Shown: positions 26,326-35,643, counted from the stretch's first letter. The stretch is 64,000 bases of DNA from Arachidicoccus sp. (GCA_028283605.1 JAPWKH010000014.1:62001-126000), one strand, 5' to 3'. A program made the numbers and translations. Notes: a model not told the origin generated them from the letters alone.

Positions 26326-27642
26326 TTAAGTTGTTTTTTGATTTATAAAAAAGTAAAAAGTACTACCTGTACCATATTTACTTTCAAATCCAAGTTTAAT
26401 ACCTTGACGTTCTGCAAATTGTTTTGCCAATACCAGCCCAATACCAAACCCTTTTTCTTTGTCTGAAGAATAAAATGAGGGCATTTCAGTAGTAAATATT
26501 TTGGATTTATCTTCTTCTTTAATCCCTATACCTCTATCCATAACTTTTACGACATAATCTTCATGCTTTCTTTCAGTTGTGATAGTTACTGATTCGTTTT
26601 TGTTGGAAAATTTTACTGCGTTGCTGATTAAAGTTCTTAATAGCAATAGAATGATAACCGGATCTGTTTTTACAGGCATTCTTTCACGAATGTTATAATT
26701 GATATTTACTTGACATTTGTGAGCAAAAGGTAATTCAGTTGCTATGGCATTAACAATAACGTCCTGTATGTCTATTTCTTTTTCATGTGTAAGCATTGCA
26801 TTTTCTTTTTCCCTCAGCCAGATGAGAATTGTCTCAAGCATAGCTGATGTTGATTTGGTAAGTGTCAATAATTCATTTCTTATTTCTTCATTATCTTCCT
26901 CATTAAATTGAAATTCTTTAAATTGTTCAAGATAATATTGAATGGAGCTTAATGGATTTCGTAAATCGTGAAATACAAGAGAAAATAATTTTTCTCTTTC
27001 CCTTGTGGTTTTTTGTAAATCATTTAGCTTGTTGGTAATGTAATCTGCTTGCTGCTCCGCTTTTCTTTTTTCGTTATTATAATTATCCGACAAAACTCTT
27101 GTAACAAAGTATAGCGATACTGTAATAAATATGAAAGTAAAATAATTATCCACTATACGGTCTGCCGGATTTACATAAATATATTTTATTAATGAGTTGT
27201 ATTTAAATTGTATAAAAAAAAGAATAGCAAGTAAAAAAAAATTGAAAAAAAGAATATACAAATGATACTTATTTGAAATGACAGTGATAAGCAACTGTGA
27301 TATGAAGAATGATATAAAAACAGCAGGCCCGTCGATACCCGATTTATTGAAAAAACTTGCAACCATTCCGCAGTATCCTATAAGTGTCATGCCAATAATA
27401 GCCGTTATAAATTTATTTTTATATCGCGAGATGTAAAACAATAAGAAATGTGTGATCATAATTATAAACAATACTGCAAGCGCATCATATAATCGCAATG
27501 CTGTATTGACTAAAATAATAATTAAGAGCAGCAGAACAGTAATAAGGTTAATGCCATGAAAAATTCTTTTTTTCAATGGAAAAACTGTTGGGTTACCAAT
27601 TAATTTTTTAGCAAATTTTGTAATAGGTACAGGTGTTTTCAT
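26326..27642 (-). CDS. Orphan membrane sensor histidine kinase
   Basis: A 438-aa inner-membrane kinase. The N-terminal half has about six to seven hydrophobic helices (residues 28-185) with almost no periplasmic loop, so it probably senses the membrane or a buried ligand. A short coiled segment (KRKAEQQADYITNKLNDLQKTTRERE) leads to the HisKA site FHDLRNPLSS (His near 222). HATPase parts NAVKFSNKNESVTI, DRGIGIKEEDKSKIF and GFGIGLVLAKQFAERQG follow. No response regulator is adjacent, so its partner is elsewhere. Confidence 0.9.
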   Translation of the reverse strand: MKTPVPITKFAKKLIGNPTVFPLKKRIFHGINLITVLLLLIIILVNTALRLYDALAVLFIIMITHFLLFYISRYKNKFITAIIGMTLIGYCGMVASFFNKSGIDGPAVFISFFISQLLITVISNKYHLYILFFNFFLLAILFFIQFKYNSLIKYIYVNPADRIVDNYFTFIFITVSLYFVTRVLSDNYNNEKRKAEQQADYITNKLNDLQKTTREREKLFSLVFHDLRNPLSSIQYYLEQFKEFQFNEEDNEEIRNELLTLTKSTSAMLETILIWLREKENAMLTHEKEIDIQDVIVNAIATELPFAHKCQVNINYNIRERMPVKTDPVIILLLLRTLISNAVKFSNKNESVTITTERKHEDYVVKVMDRGIGIKEEDKSKIFTTEMPSFYSSDKEKGFGIGLVLAKQFAERQGIKLGFESKYGTGSTFYFFINQKTT

Positions 27643-28025
27643 CTTTTTGTTTTTGTTCAGAATTTTAATTGTTTCACAGCGTTACAATTATTTCTTTATA
27701 ATTCGGGTTTAAAGTATAGGTTAGTTTCAAAACTTACTGTGATAATAATGCAAGTAATTGTTCATAATAGGTTATTTAAGGGTAAAATACGTGTTGAATA
27801 TATGATACAAATATACTATGAATAAATTTGTATTGAGAATATCTAAGCAGCCTATGTTATAGAAAAATCAAATAAATATTTACGTAGCCATAGCACTTGC
27901 TTCAGACATTTTTGCCATTTTATTGCTCGTTGCAATAATTTTTTTTCATTGTATTCCGTAGGCATTAGATTCTCTATAAGGTTAGCATATAGCAAAATAA
28001 TATTTTATTCAAATTTTTTACGGAC
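27643..28025. other. Intergenic stretch without a recognisable gene
   Basis: About 380 bp of AT-rich DNA between the histidine kinase and the oxidase operon. I find no coding frame with family resemblance, no tRNA and no strong hairpin. It probably holds two divergent promoter regions; the FNR-like site begins at its right end. Confidence 0.5.
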
Positions 28026-28037
28026 TGATATAAATCA
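28026..28037. promoter_or_regulatory. FNR-like palindrome upstream of the ba3 oxidase operon
   Basis: TGATATAAATCA, identical to the site before ompW, lies 70 bp before ATG 28107. TATCAGGTTGCGCC follows at 28062-28075, matching 22876-22889 in 13 of 14 positions. Confidence 0.5.
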
Positions 28038-28106
28038 TATTTCCATTTGACCTTTCTCATTTATCAGGTTGCGCCGCTTGTCGAATTTTGTGGAAAATCA
28101 AATGCA

Positions 28107-28649
28107 ATGAGTTGCAATCACTTCAAAGAAACAAGCAGTTATATTCAAAAAATAGTTGAGAAAATTTACCCTGTAATTCAATATCATTTCATATTGATTG
28201 GCAGTTGTAACGATCATGAAACCAAATTTTCGGACGATCCTTTTGTTTCTGAATTATGGATATTGATCGATGAATTAAAATCTGTATTTCATACATTAAT
28301 TGCTTACGAAACAACGTTGGTATTTCCCACCATTCTAAAATATTTTAATAATAAATCCGAAATAAACCATCACTTGCCGGATATACATGAATTGATATTT
28401 ATGGCAAAATCAAAAGAAAAACAATTGCTGCGGTTGAGCGATGAAATAAACGCAAGGCTCAGAAGATTTGACATTACTGAATTTCCTCAGAAAGAAAATA
28501 TACAATTCATCGTTTCTTATTTTCAAAACGAATTTAAAAAAGCGAAAGAAAAATGGAACGAAATGCTGGATGACAGGATGAACAATTGCGCTTGTTTCAG
28601 AATAGTCCCTTTAAGCATTAACACGAACCTGTATAACGGACCTTATTAA
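28107..28649 (+). CDS. Helical protein leading the oxidase operon, possibly a degenerate hemerythrin/RIC-like protein
   Basis: Start taken at ATG 28107 (MSCNHFKETSSYIQ); the longer frame beginning TTG at 28047 would read through the regulatory words. The 180-aa protein is all-helical in appearance. The segment VFHTLIAYETTLVFPTILKYF resembles the metal-binding helix of RIC/YtfE hemerythrins (HxxxE...LFP), but the histidines expected for a di-iron site are mostly missing. The C-terminus has CAC and an NxYNGPY tail. It directly precedes the oxidase genes (28 bp), so a role in oxidase protection, assembly or NO/O2 sensing is inferred, not shown. Confidence 0.5.
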   Translation: MSCNHFKETSSYIQKIVEKIYPVIQYHFILIGSCNDHETKFSDDPFVSELWILIDELKSVFHTLIAYETTLVFPTILKYFNNKSEINHHLPDIHELIFMAKSKEKQLLRLSDEINARLRRFDITEFPQKENIQFIVSYFQNEFKKAKEKWNEMLDDRMNNCACFRIVPLSINTNLYNGPY

Positions 28650-28677
28650 TTTATTTTATACACTATAAAAAAATTGT

Positions 28678-28812
28678 ATGGACAAAAAACCGACTTCTTT
28701 CAACGATGAAGATTTTAAACCAAAAGGTGCAATCGTATTTTTTATATTGATGCTTCTGCTCTGTTTACTCATTTGGTTTTCTGTATATAATATTCAGATT
28801 GAAAGACATTAA
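28678..28812 (+). CDS. ba3-type cytochrome c oxidase subunit IIa
   Basis: A 44-aa single-helix membrane protein, MDKKPTSFNDEDFKPKGAIV then a helix of about 20 hydrophobic residues ending ...YNIQIERH. Its size, its position immediately before subunit II (12 bp) and its FKPKGAIVFF entry to the helix match subunit IIa of ba3 oxidases, which supplies the helix missing from their short subunit II. It is too short for many gene finders. Confidence 0.85.
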   Translation: MDKKPTSFNDEDFKPKGAIVFFILMLLLCLLIWFSVYNIQIERH

Positions 28813-28824
28813 AATAAGAAATGT

Positions 28825-29268
28825 ATGAACAAATATGAAATACGCGTAATGTTGGTTACCGGCTGTGTTATGATAATCTTCCTGTTTGCATTGCTGTACA
28901 ATGCTTTCAGCCGGAAAATAGATGTACCGAGCTGCGTGCCATACAGCAAAATTTTCGAGCACCCTCAGCTGAAAAAAATTGATGATACTACTTATGAATT
29001 ATATGTAGTAGCGCAAATGTGGGCTTTTGCTCCTGATGAAATTGATATTCCCACAGGTAGCACGGTAGACTTGTTCCTTACATCAAAAGATGTGGTGCAT
29101 GGATTTAATATAGACAGCAAAGCGGTAAATCTGATGGCTGTTCCAGGCGGCGTGAATACGGCTACGATAAAGTTTACCGAGCCCGGAACTTATAATATTG
29201 TTTGCCATGAATATTGTGGAGCAGGGCATCAGAATATGTTGGGAAAATTTGTAGTAAAGGATGAGTGA
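28825..29268 (+). CDS. ba3-type cytochrome c oxidase subunit II (CuA)
   Basis: The electron-entry subunit. A 147-aa protein with one N-terminal transmembrane helix (about 9-28) and a periplasmic cupredoxin domain. CuA ligands are visible: VVHGF (first His, about residue 92) and the CHEYCGAGHQNM loop (Cys, Glu, Cys, His, Met; about 132-143). The single-helix, short form is the ba3 hallmark and is complemented by the subunit IIa gene just upstream. A 155-bp gap with a perfect hairpin separates it from subunit I. Confidence 0.95.
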   Translation: MNKYEIRVMLVTGCVMIIFLFALLYNAFSRKIDVPSCVPYSKIFEHPQLKKIDDTTYELYVVAQMWAFAPDEIDIPTGSTVDLFLTSKDVVHGFNIDSKAVNLMAVPGGVNTATIKFTEPGTYNIVCHEYCGAGHQNMLGKFVVKDE

Positions 29269-29362
29269 GGAATAATTAAAAATTAAAAATTGTGAATTAA
29301 GAATTATTAAGACTTAAGCATGTTCATGGTCAATGTTGAATCTCGGTTTCGATTATTGAAGA

Positions 29363-29397
29363 CTTCTGAAATGCTTATAAATACTGTATTTCAGAAG
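29363..29397 (+). promoter_or_regulatory. Hairpin in the gap between oxidase subunits II and I
   Basis: Perfect 10-bp arms CTTCTGAAAT / ATTTCAGAAG with a 15-nt loop, 27 bp before the subunit I ATG. There is no T-run after it, so it is unlikely to terminate; an mRNA-processing or stability element, or a protein site, is possible. Confidence 0.5.
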
Positions 29398-29423
29398 ATG
29401 ATAAAAACAAATAAATTTTTCAA

Positions 29424-31130
29424 ATGAAAATAAGTTCGTCATTAAAAAGAGTCATTCTTACGGAATTTATATTGCCGCTTACATTGCTTATCATAGGTAT
29501 TTATCACGGGCTCATGCAAGTGTTTTACCGTGCGGGTGTTATTCATCAGGCATCGGTAATGCATTTGAGTTATTATCAGGGGCTTACGCTGCATGGAGTT
29601 ATCAATGCAATCGTATTGACTACTTTTTTTGCTGTTGCTTTCGGGCATGTTACGGTAACGTTTTATTTGAAAAAAGAGCCGCCAAAACTTTCCTATATAG
29701 TTTCCCTTTGGCTAATGGTAATCGGCACGCTGATGGATGCTTATGCAATGCTTACCGGCAAAGCGCAGGCATTGTACACATTTTATGCGCCGCTTAAAGA
29801 TTCTCCTGTATTTTATGTTGGAACGGCAATTTTAATCATAGGCAGCTGGACGGCTTTCTTCGGCTGGCTGAAGATATGGTTTCAGTGGCGTCGTGAACAT
29901 CCGCGCACAAGAATGCCGTTAGCCATTTTGGGAACGTTTGTCAATTTTATTATATGGGTGGTTTGTACATTGCCGGCAGCATATTCAACGATTGTTTTGC
30001 TTACGCCATGGTCTGCAGGATGGGTAGCAACCGTAAATGTTCCTCTTACAAGAATGCTGTTTTGGATGTTTGGCCATGCATTGGTTTACTTTTGGTTGTT
30101 GCCTGCTTATGTGATGTATTATACAATTTTACCGAAAGTTGCGGGTAGTAAATTATTCTCTTCAAATGCAGGCAGGCTGTCGTTTTTATTGTTTTTAATA
30201 TTGTCGGTTCCGGTAGGTGTTCATCATCAGTTTAGCGAGCCTGTATTTACGCCCGGTACAAAATTTTTTATGGCAATTCTTACTTATGGTGTGGCCGTTC
30301 CAAGTTTTATGACTGCTTTCAATATTGCAGCTACACTGGAATATGCCGGCCGTAAGCAAGGCTCTAAAGGCTGGCTCGGTTGGATGTTGCATTTACCTTA
30401 TTTAAAAAGTAAAAATTTCTTGTTCGGGTATTTGATTTGCGGATTAATCCTGTTCATATTCGGCGGATTGTCCGGCATCGTAAATGCTTCTTATTCCCTA
30501 AATGCGGTCATTCATAATACGGCTTGGGTGCCGGGGCATTTTCACATGACGGTTGCCGGTCCTGTATTTCTTTCCATTATCGGAATGAGTATTTATCTCT
30601 ATGCAAAGCTTTCCGGTAAGGACATAAAATACAAATATTTTGCAACCGTTGTTCCTTATATATGGATGATAGGCCTTGTATTTTTTTCTCACGGAATGAT
30701 GGCTGGCGGCCTGATGGGAGAGCCAAGAAGAACTAATCTGGGAATGAGTTATACCAATCCGGAAAGCCCGTTGTTTAATAATCATTGGGTTCCTACAACA
30801 ACTTCTACATTGATTGGAGGTATTATAATGACAACTGCTGCGCTGCTGTATTTTATATCGTTTTTCGCAACAGTATTCAGTAAGCCTGTTCGCGAGCAAG
30901 TTCTGGAATTGCCTGTGTCGGAAGATTTGCATCATGAAAAACCACTTCCTATTTTGATGAATATGAAGCCTTGGCTTGTGGTTATGTTTATATTGATATT
31001 ATTCGCTTACATCCCTGCGTTGAGAGAGGTATTCAAATATAGTTCTTCCGTAAAAGCGAAGTACGATGTGGAAAGCCCGGTGCTGATTCAGGATTCTGTA
31101 AATGTGAAAAATGCGGGGCAAGTGAAATAA
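29424..31130 (+). CDS. ba3-type cytochrome c oxidase subunit I
   Basis: The catalytic subunit reducing O2 to water and pumping protons. The 568-aa protein has about 13 helices. Ligands visible: low-spin heme His in LTLHGVINA (about residue 53), the CuB His-Tyr pair in FGHALVYFWLLPAYVMYY (about 214-231, HxxxY cross-link), VGVHHQF (two CuB His, about 265) and WVPGHFHMTVAG (heme a3 and low-spin His, about 370). The absence of the A-family K/D-channel Glu motif and the HALVY form place it in the B (ba3) family, adapted to low oxygen. Confidence 0.96.
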   Translation: MKISSSLKRVILTEFILPLTLLIIGIYHGLMQVFYRAGVIHQASVMHLSYYQGLTLHGVINAIVLTTFFAVAFGHVTVTFYLKKEPPKLSYIVSLWLMVIGTLMDAYAMLTGKAQALYTFYAPLKDSPVFYVGTAILIIGSWTAFFGWLKIWFQWRREHPRTRMPLAILGTFVNFIIWVVCTLPAAYSTIVLLTPWSAGWVATVNVPLTRMLFWMFGHALVYFWLLPAYVMYYTILPKVAGSKLFSSNAGRLSFLLFLILSVPVGVHHQFSEPVFTPGTKFFMAILTYGVAVPSFMTAFNIAATLEYAGRKQGSKGWLGWMLHLPYLKSKNFLFGYLICGLILFIFGGLSGIVNASYSLNAVIHNTAWVPGHFHMTVAGPVFLSIIGMSIYLYAKLSGKDIKYKYFATVVPYIWMIGLVFFSHGMMAGGLMGEPRRTNLGMSYTNPESPLFNNHWVPTTTSTLIGGIIMTTAALLYFISFFATVFSKPVREQVLELPVSEDLHHEKPLPILMNMKPWLVVMFILILFAYIPALREVFKYSSSVKAKYDVESPVLIQDSVNVKNAGQVK

Positions 31131-31206
31131 TCAGGAGAATGCTTTGCTGTACTTACAACGAAGAATGGTAGTTTGAGCAATTTCACCAAAAATAAATTTT
31201 ACTAAG

Positions 31207-31842
31207 ATGAAAAATAAAAAACATATTCCGCTTCTGTTTTTTTCAATCATTATTATTATTCCGTTGGCGATTTTTGGCGCTGTAAGCTGGTATCAGCGCA
31301 ATATATCCGGATTGCCATTTTATGGTGAGAAATATACAATAGAAACATCCAAGCCTTTTTTTACTGTTCCTGATTTTCAATTTACAAACCAAGTCAATGC
31401 AAAAATTGACCAATCATTTATTAAGAATAAAATCTGGGTGGCAAATTATTTCTTTACAAGCTGCCCATCCATTTGTCCGAAAATGATGCACAATCTTATT
31501 AAAGTTCAGAACGCATTTGCAGGCAACAGTGATGTGCGATTAATTTCTTTTACTGTAGATCCGGAACACGATTCTCCTCAAAGACTGTTTGCTTATGCGA
31601 AGCAATACGGCATTAACGCTTTGCAATGGCAATTGGCAACCGGAAGCAAAATAGATTTATACAGCTTTGCACGCAAAGGCTTGTTTGTTGTAGCGACAGA
31701 TGGAGACGGCGGCGCCGGAGATTTTATTCATAGCGACAATCTTGTATTGGTCGATAAAGACAATCATATTCGCGGCTACTACGACGGTACTAACGATGCT
31801 GATGTGAAAAAAATGATGGAGGATATTAAAACATTACAATAA
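31207..31842 (+). CDS. SCO1/SenC-family copper chaperone
   Basis: A membrane-anchored thioredoxin-fold protein that delivers copper to, or reduces, the CuA site. One N-terminal helix (about 9-28) precedes FTSCPSICPKMM (CxxxC copper site, about residue 88). The conserved His lies in DFIHSDNLVLVDKDNHIRGYYDG near 176. The 211-aa length is normal. It sits between subunit I and a cytochrome c gene, as expected for oxidase assembly. It replaces the separate CuA-loading systems found in other oxidase operons. Confidence 0.95.
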   Translation: MKNKKHIPLLFFSIIIIIPLAIFGAVSWYQRNISGLPFYGEKYTIETSKPFFTVPDFQFTNQVNAKIDQSFIKNKIWVANYFFTSCPSICPKMMHNLIKVQNAFAGNSDVRLISFTVDPEHDSPQRLFAYAKQYGINALQWQLATGSKIDLYSFARKGLFVVATDGDGGAGDFIHSDNLVLVDKDNHIRGYYDGTNDADVKKMMEDIKTLQ

Positions 31843-31853
31843 ATATTTTATAC

Positions 31854-32435
31854 ATGAAAGCTCGCTTCATTATTCTTACTTTATTTGTCCTATCATTCTG
31901 CAACTTACTACTGGCACAGGTTTCAGCCGATGCCGGCAAAGCAATCTTCACGGCAAGGTGTAACGCTTGCCATGGAATAGGCAAACAAGTTGTTGGCCCC
32001 GATTTAAAAGATGTAGAGAATATTCGTTCAGAAGAATGGATCATCAATTTTGTACATTCTTCACAGACAGTTATCAAATCAGGAGATACGGCTGCGGTGG
32101 CATTATTCAGCGAGTTTAATAAGACTATAATGCCGGATCATTCCGATTTAAGCAATGGCGATATTAAAAATATAATTGCATATATTAAACAAGAAAGCGA
32201 AAATGTTGCAAAAAATGCAGGCCCAAATCTGAAGATAGATAAAATGCCTTACCAAAATACGGATGAAAGTATTTTACACAGAATAATTTTTCTTGACCTG
32301 CCGGGTAATCATGTCCCTTTGCAGCTTACCGATTATGTTGCATGGCTGGCAATAGGCGTGGCGATTATCTTTTTGATAGTGGCTTTAATAACCAAAGTAA
32401 GATTTGAGGATTCCAAAGATCATGATGGTAAATAA
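31854..32435 (+). CDS. Membrane-anchored monoheme cytochrome c
   Basis: The likely electron donor to the ba3 oxidase. A signal peptide (to about residue 22, LLLAQ) precedes the heme site CNACHGIG (CxxCH, about 36-40) and an axial Met in TIMPDHSDLSNGDIKNIIAYI (about 99). The protein ends with a C-terminal helix (VAWLAIGVAIIFLIVALI, about 162-180) anchoring it to the inner membrane. The start is 12 bp after the SCO stop codon. It is the last gene of the operon and converges on the methyltransferase gene with only 3 bp between. Confidence 0.93.
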   Translation: MKARFIILTLFVLSFCNLLLAQVSADAGKAIFTARCNACHGIGKQVVGPDLKDVENIRSEEWIINFVHSSQTVIKSGDTAAVALFSEFNKTIMPDHSDLSNGDIKNIIAYIKQESENVAKNAGPNLKIDKMPYQNTDESILHRIIFLDLPGNHVPLQLTDYVAWLAIGVAIIFLIVALITKVRFEDSKDHDGK

Positions 32436-32438
32436 AAT

Positions 32439-33158
32439 TTACTGAATAATATGGGATAAAATAATGCCCGCAGCTACAGCCGCATTTAAAGATTCCGCTT
32501 TGCCGAATGCAGGGATGGAAAGGCTTTCTTCAACAAAAGATTTAATATTATCCCTAATGCCTTTCGATTCATTGCCGATTATCAAAATACCTTCTTTAAC
32601 CGGTTTGTGTTCACGGATATTTTTTCCGTTAAGCATAGCGCCGTAAACTTTGATTGTATTTTCTTTTAAAAACTCCGGTACATCTTTGTAATAAACCGCC
32701 ACCCTGAAAATGCTTCCCATAGTGGATTGCACCGTTTTTGGATTGAAGCAATCTGCCGTATCCTTAGTGGCAATTATTTTTTGTATGCCAAACCAATCCG
32801 CTATACGTATGATGGTGCCGAGGTTTCCCGGATCCTGGATGCCATCAAGAAGCAATGTTATCTGATTGGTGTAATCTTCTTTTTCTATTTCCTTTTTTTT
32901 ATGAATAATGGCGAGCACCTGATGGGGCGTTTCTAACCGGCTGATTTTTTCAAGTTCATTTTGGGAAACTTCCTTTGCTGAAACGTTGCTATTCGTGTTT
33001 AGCCATTCTTTTGTTGCGTAAATTTGTTTTATCCCAAAATCGCTTTGCAACAGTTCATTTATTAATTTAGTGCCTTCGGCAATAAAAACATTTTCTGCAT
33101 CTCTGTTTTTTTTATGGTATAAAGTTTGGATATATTTGATTTCATTTTTACTGATCAT
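32439..33158 (-). CDS. SpoU/TrmH-family RNA 2'-O-methyltransferase
   Basis: A cytosolic SPOUT methyltransferase acting on ribose 2'-OH of rRNA or tRNA. An N-terminal L30e-like substrate-binding part (RDAENVFIAEGTKLINELLQ, about 20-40) is followed by the knotted domain: LLLDGIQDPGNLGTIIRIADWFG (about 103-125), ILIIGNESKGI (190-200) and SIPAFGKAESLNAAVAAGIILSH (213-235). All three SPOUT motifs are intact. The 239-aa length fits. Exact RNA target unknown. It is divergent from the TamA-like gene with 2 bp between start codons, so the promoters overlap the coding regions. Confidence 0.93.
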   Translation of the reverse strand: MISKNEIKYIQTLYHKKNRDAENVFIAEGTKLINELLQSDFGIKQIYATKEWLNTNSNVSAKEVSQNELEKISRLETPHQVLAIIHKKKEIEKEDYTNQITLLLDGIQDPGNLGTIIRIADWFGIQKIIATKDTADCFNPKTVQSTMGSIFRVAVYYKDVPEFLKENTIKVYGAMLNGKNIREHKPVKEGILIIGNESKGIRDNIKSFVEESLSIPAFGKAESLNAAVAAGIILSHIIQ

Positions 33159-33160
33159 AC

Positions 33161-35632
33161 ATGAAAGATTTGCTGAGGCAAAATATATATTTTTTAATAA
33201 CGATTTGCAGTATAACTGTTTCTATTTCGAGCTGTACTGTAATTAAGAATGCTCCGGAAGGTAAGCCATTTGTTTATAAAACAAAAGTAGAGCTTGTCGG
33301 CAAAAATCTTTCGAATGATGACAAAAAAAAATTATCTGCAAATCTCATCAATTATTGGGCGGACAGTTTGAGAGTGCCTATGGTTACTAAATATTTTGTA
33401 GAATCTGTAATTGAATCTCCGCCGGTTTTGGATACAGCGAATATTACCAAGACTAAAGGGTTTATGCAAAACTATTTATATTCGGAAGGTTATTATCAAT
33501 CGGTTTTTTCAGATACCATCAAGATAGACAGCACGGCTGACCGCACACAGAAAAGAGCGGAAGTTACCATAAAAATAGCGCCGGGAAAACCCGTCATTAT
33601 TGATTCGCTGGGATATCAATTAAATGATACCACGCTGCAAAGAATAGCATTGCGCAAACAGAAAAGTACCAAGATCATCCCTCATAAAACCAAGTTTACA
33701 CAACAAGCTGTGTCGGATGAATTGGACCGTTTGATTGGAGTGTATAGAAATAACGGGTATTACAAAATGTCAAAAAATAATCTGATTGCTTCCGCCGATA
33801 CAGCGGATGCCAATTTGCTGAGGCTGACACTCGACCCGCTTGAACAAGCTGTAAAAATGGCTCAGGCGGCAGACAAAAGCAAAAAAAATCCTACTGCTTC
33901 CATAACATTTATGAAAAGGGAAGGAGAAGATACATTAGCTGTAAGTTCGAGGCCGGAAGATTTTTTAAGATATAAAATAGGAATGGTAAATTTTTTCCCG
34001 GAAACGCGAACGAATGAGATACCGGATTCTACATTACTTCATTTAAACCGGTTTCAAAATATTACACATTCCAGAACAGGCAATGTTACGATATACAATC
34101 GTACGAATAAATTTGTGCCTCGTCCGATGCTGGAACATTTGTATTTCAAGAGAGGCGATTATTACAGGGATAGTTCATTTTTAAAAACCATCAATAACCT
34201 TAATTCTATCGGGGCGTGGCAACAAGTAGATTACAGGAATTTTATAAGAGGCGATACGGTGGATGTGAATTATTTTTTAACCCCGGCAATCAAGCAAAAT
34301 ATCACAACCGAAATTCAAAGTAGTCTCAATACAGGCAATCTGGATTTAATTTCAACTTCAAGTAATATGATTGGTCTCGGATTGAATGTAAGCTATCGCA
34401 ACCGGAATGTATGGAAGCGCGCTATTCAGTCGGTCACGAGCGCATTGGCCGGAATTGAAATTGGTATAGGAAATAATGCAACAGGCAATCTTATCCAAAC
34501 TTATCAATTAGGATTATCACATTCTTACACCTTTCCGAGATTTATAATTCCTTTTTACCGATTGAATGGTAAGAATCTTGATAATGTACGTACTGTGATT
34601 AATGTAAATGCTAATTACACAGACAGGAGAAATTATTATGATTTAGGATCTTTCATTGCAAACTGGGGCTATGAGTGGCGAAAGAAAAATATGAACTGGC
34701 AATATCGCCCTCTTAACATAGAAGTTTACAATTTGCATAAGATACTTACTTATGACAGTGCAACACAAACGAAGATCAGCCTGCTTGATCAGGCTATTGC
34801 GGCAAATCCATATTTAACCAAAGCATTTAACGTAGGTACAGTTATTAGCCAACAACTAAACTATGCAGTTACTTTTAATAATTCAAAAATGGCCGGAATG
34901 AATTATTTACGTTTTGCATTGGAAGAATCCGGCGGCCTGCTTGGCTTTATACCTTCTCTGAAAGATAAAATTTACCGCTACTTCAGGATTGAAGGAGAAT
35001 ATATAAAACATTTTGATTTTCCTAAAACACAATTTGCATTCAGGACATTTGCAGGCATAGGATTAAACTATGCATCGTCTAAATCCGACTTCCCGAATAC
35101 CTTGCCTTTCTTCAAACAATTTATCGGTGGCGGCCCAAACAGTATGCGTGCGTGGGGGCTGCGCCAGTTAGGGCTTGGAACTAATCTTCAAAGCGATACA
35201 TCAAGTATTTTCAGAGACCGTTACGGAGACATGCAACTGGAAATGAATCTTGAATATCGCTATCCGTTGCTTGCATTGGGCAGCTTTATGAAAATAAACG
35301 GGGCGCTGTTTACAGATATAGGAAACGTATGGAATGTACACAAGGATACAACTTTGCCTCATGCGGAATTTGATATAAGCAGGTTCGGAAAAGCATTGGC
35401 TATTGCTGTAGGTACAGGCATCCGGCTTGACTTTAATTATGTGGTATTAAGAGTGGATTTCGGATTGAAGCTAAAAGATCCTACACGGCTTGAAAATGGA
35501 GGCTGGATGAGCATTTCCCATTTTACATGGAGAAATGATGAATTTGTAAAACCATCTACGCCGGGACAAACGCAATATTATAAATACAGAAATAATTATG
35601 GCATACAATTGGGCATCGGAATGCCATTCTAA
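33161..35632 (+). CDS. BamA/TamA-family outer-membrane protein, lipoprotein signal
   Basis: An Omp85-superfamily protein of 823 aa. The signal has a lipobox-like SISSC (Cys25). POTRA-like repeats follow (KVELVGKNLS; QNYLYSEGYYQSVFSD; VIIDSLGYQLND; LYFKRGDYYRDSSFLKTINNLNSIGAWQQVDY). A C-terminal 16-strand barrel contains the loop-6-like KQFIGGGPNSMRAWGLRQLG (the VRGY/F equivalent) and ends IQLGIGMPF. This is the Bacteroidota TamL-like form, thought to insert proteins into the outer membrane, in which the TamA homologue is itself a lipoprotein. No TamB gene is adjacent. Confidence 0.9.
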   Translation: MKDLLRQNIYFLITICSITVSISSCTVIKNAPEGKPFVYKTKVELVGKNLSNDDKKKLSANLINYWADSLRVPMVTKYFVESVIESPPVLDTANITKTKGFMQNYLYSEGYYQSVFSDTIKIDSTADRTQKRAEVTIKIAPGKPVIIDSLGYQLNDTTLQRIALRKQKSTKIIPHKTKFTQQAVSDELDRLIGVYRNNGYYKMSKNNLIASADTADANLLRLTLDPLEQAVKMAQAADKSKKNPTASITFMKREGEDTLAVSSRPEDFLRYKIGMVNFFPETRTNEIPDSTLLHLNRFQNITHSRTGNVTIYNRTNKFVPRPMLEHLYFKRGDYYRDSSFLKTINNLNSIGAWQQVDYRNFIRGDTVDVNYFLTPAIKQNITTEIQSSLNTGNLDLISTSSNMIGLGLNVSYRNRNVWKRAIQSVTSALAGIEIGIGNNATGNLIQTYQLGLSHSYTFPRFIIPFYRLNGKNLDNVRTVINVNANYTDRRNYYDLGSFIANWGYEWRKKNMNWQYRPLNIEVYNLHKILTYDSATQTKISLLDQAIAANPYLTKAFNVGTVISQQLNYAVTFNNSKMAGMNYLRFALEESGGLLGFIPSLKDKIYRYFRIEGEYIKHFDFPKTQFAFRTFAGIGLNYASSKSDFPNTLPFFKQFIGGGPNSMRAWGLRQLGLGTNLQSDTSSIFRDRYGDMQLEMNLEYRYPLLALGSFMKINGALFTDIGNVWNVHKDTTLPHAEFDISRFGKALAIAVGTGIRLDFNYVVLRVDFGLKLKDPTRLENGGWMSISHFTWRNDEFVKPSTPGQTQYYKYRNNYGIQLGIGMPF

Positions 35633-35643
35633 GGCTCAGAGGT

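Noticed and set aside
29279-29312. AT-rich repeat AATTAAAAATTAAAAATT before oxidase subunit I, and a similar stretch near 10130-10152
   Set aside because: This kind of simple AATTAAGAATTA text is common between Bacteroidota genes and cannot be told from low-complexity drift.
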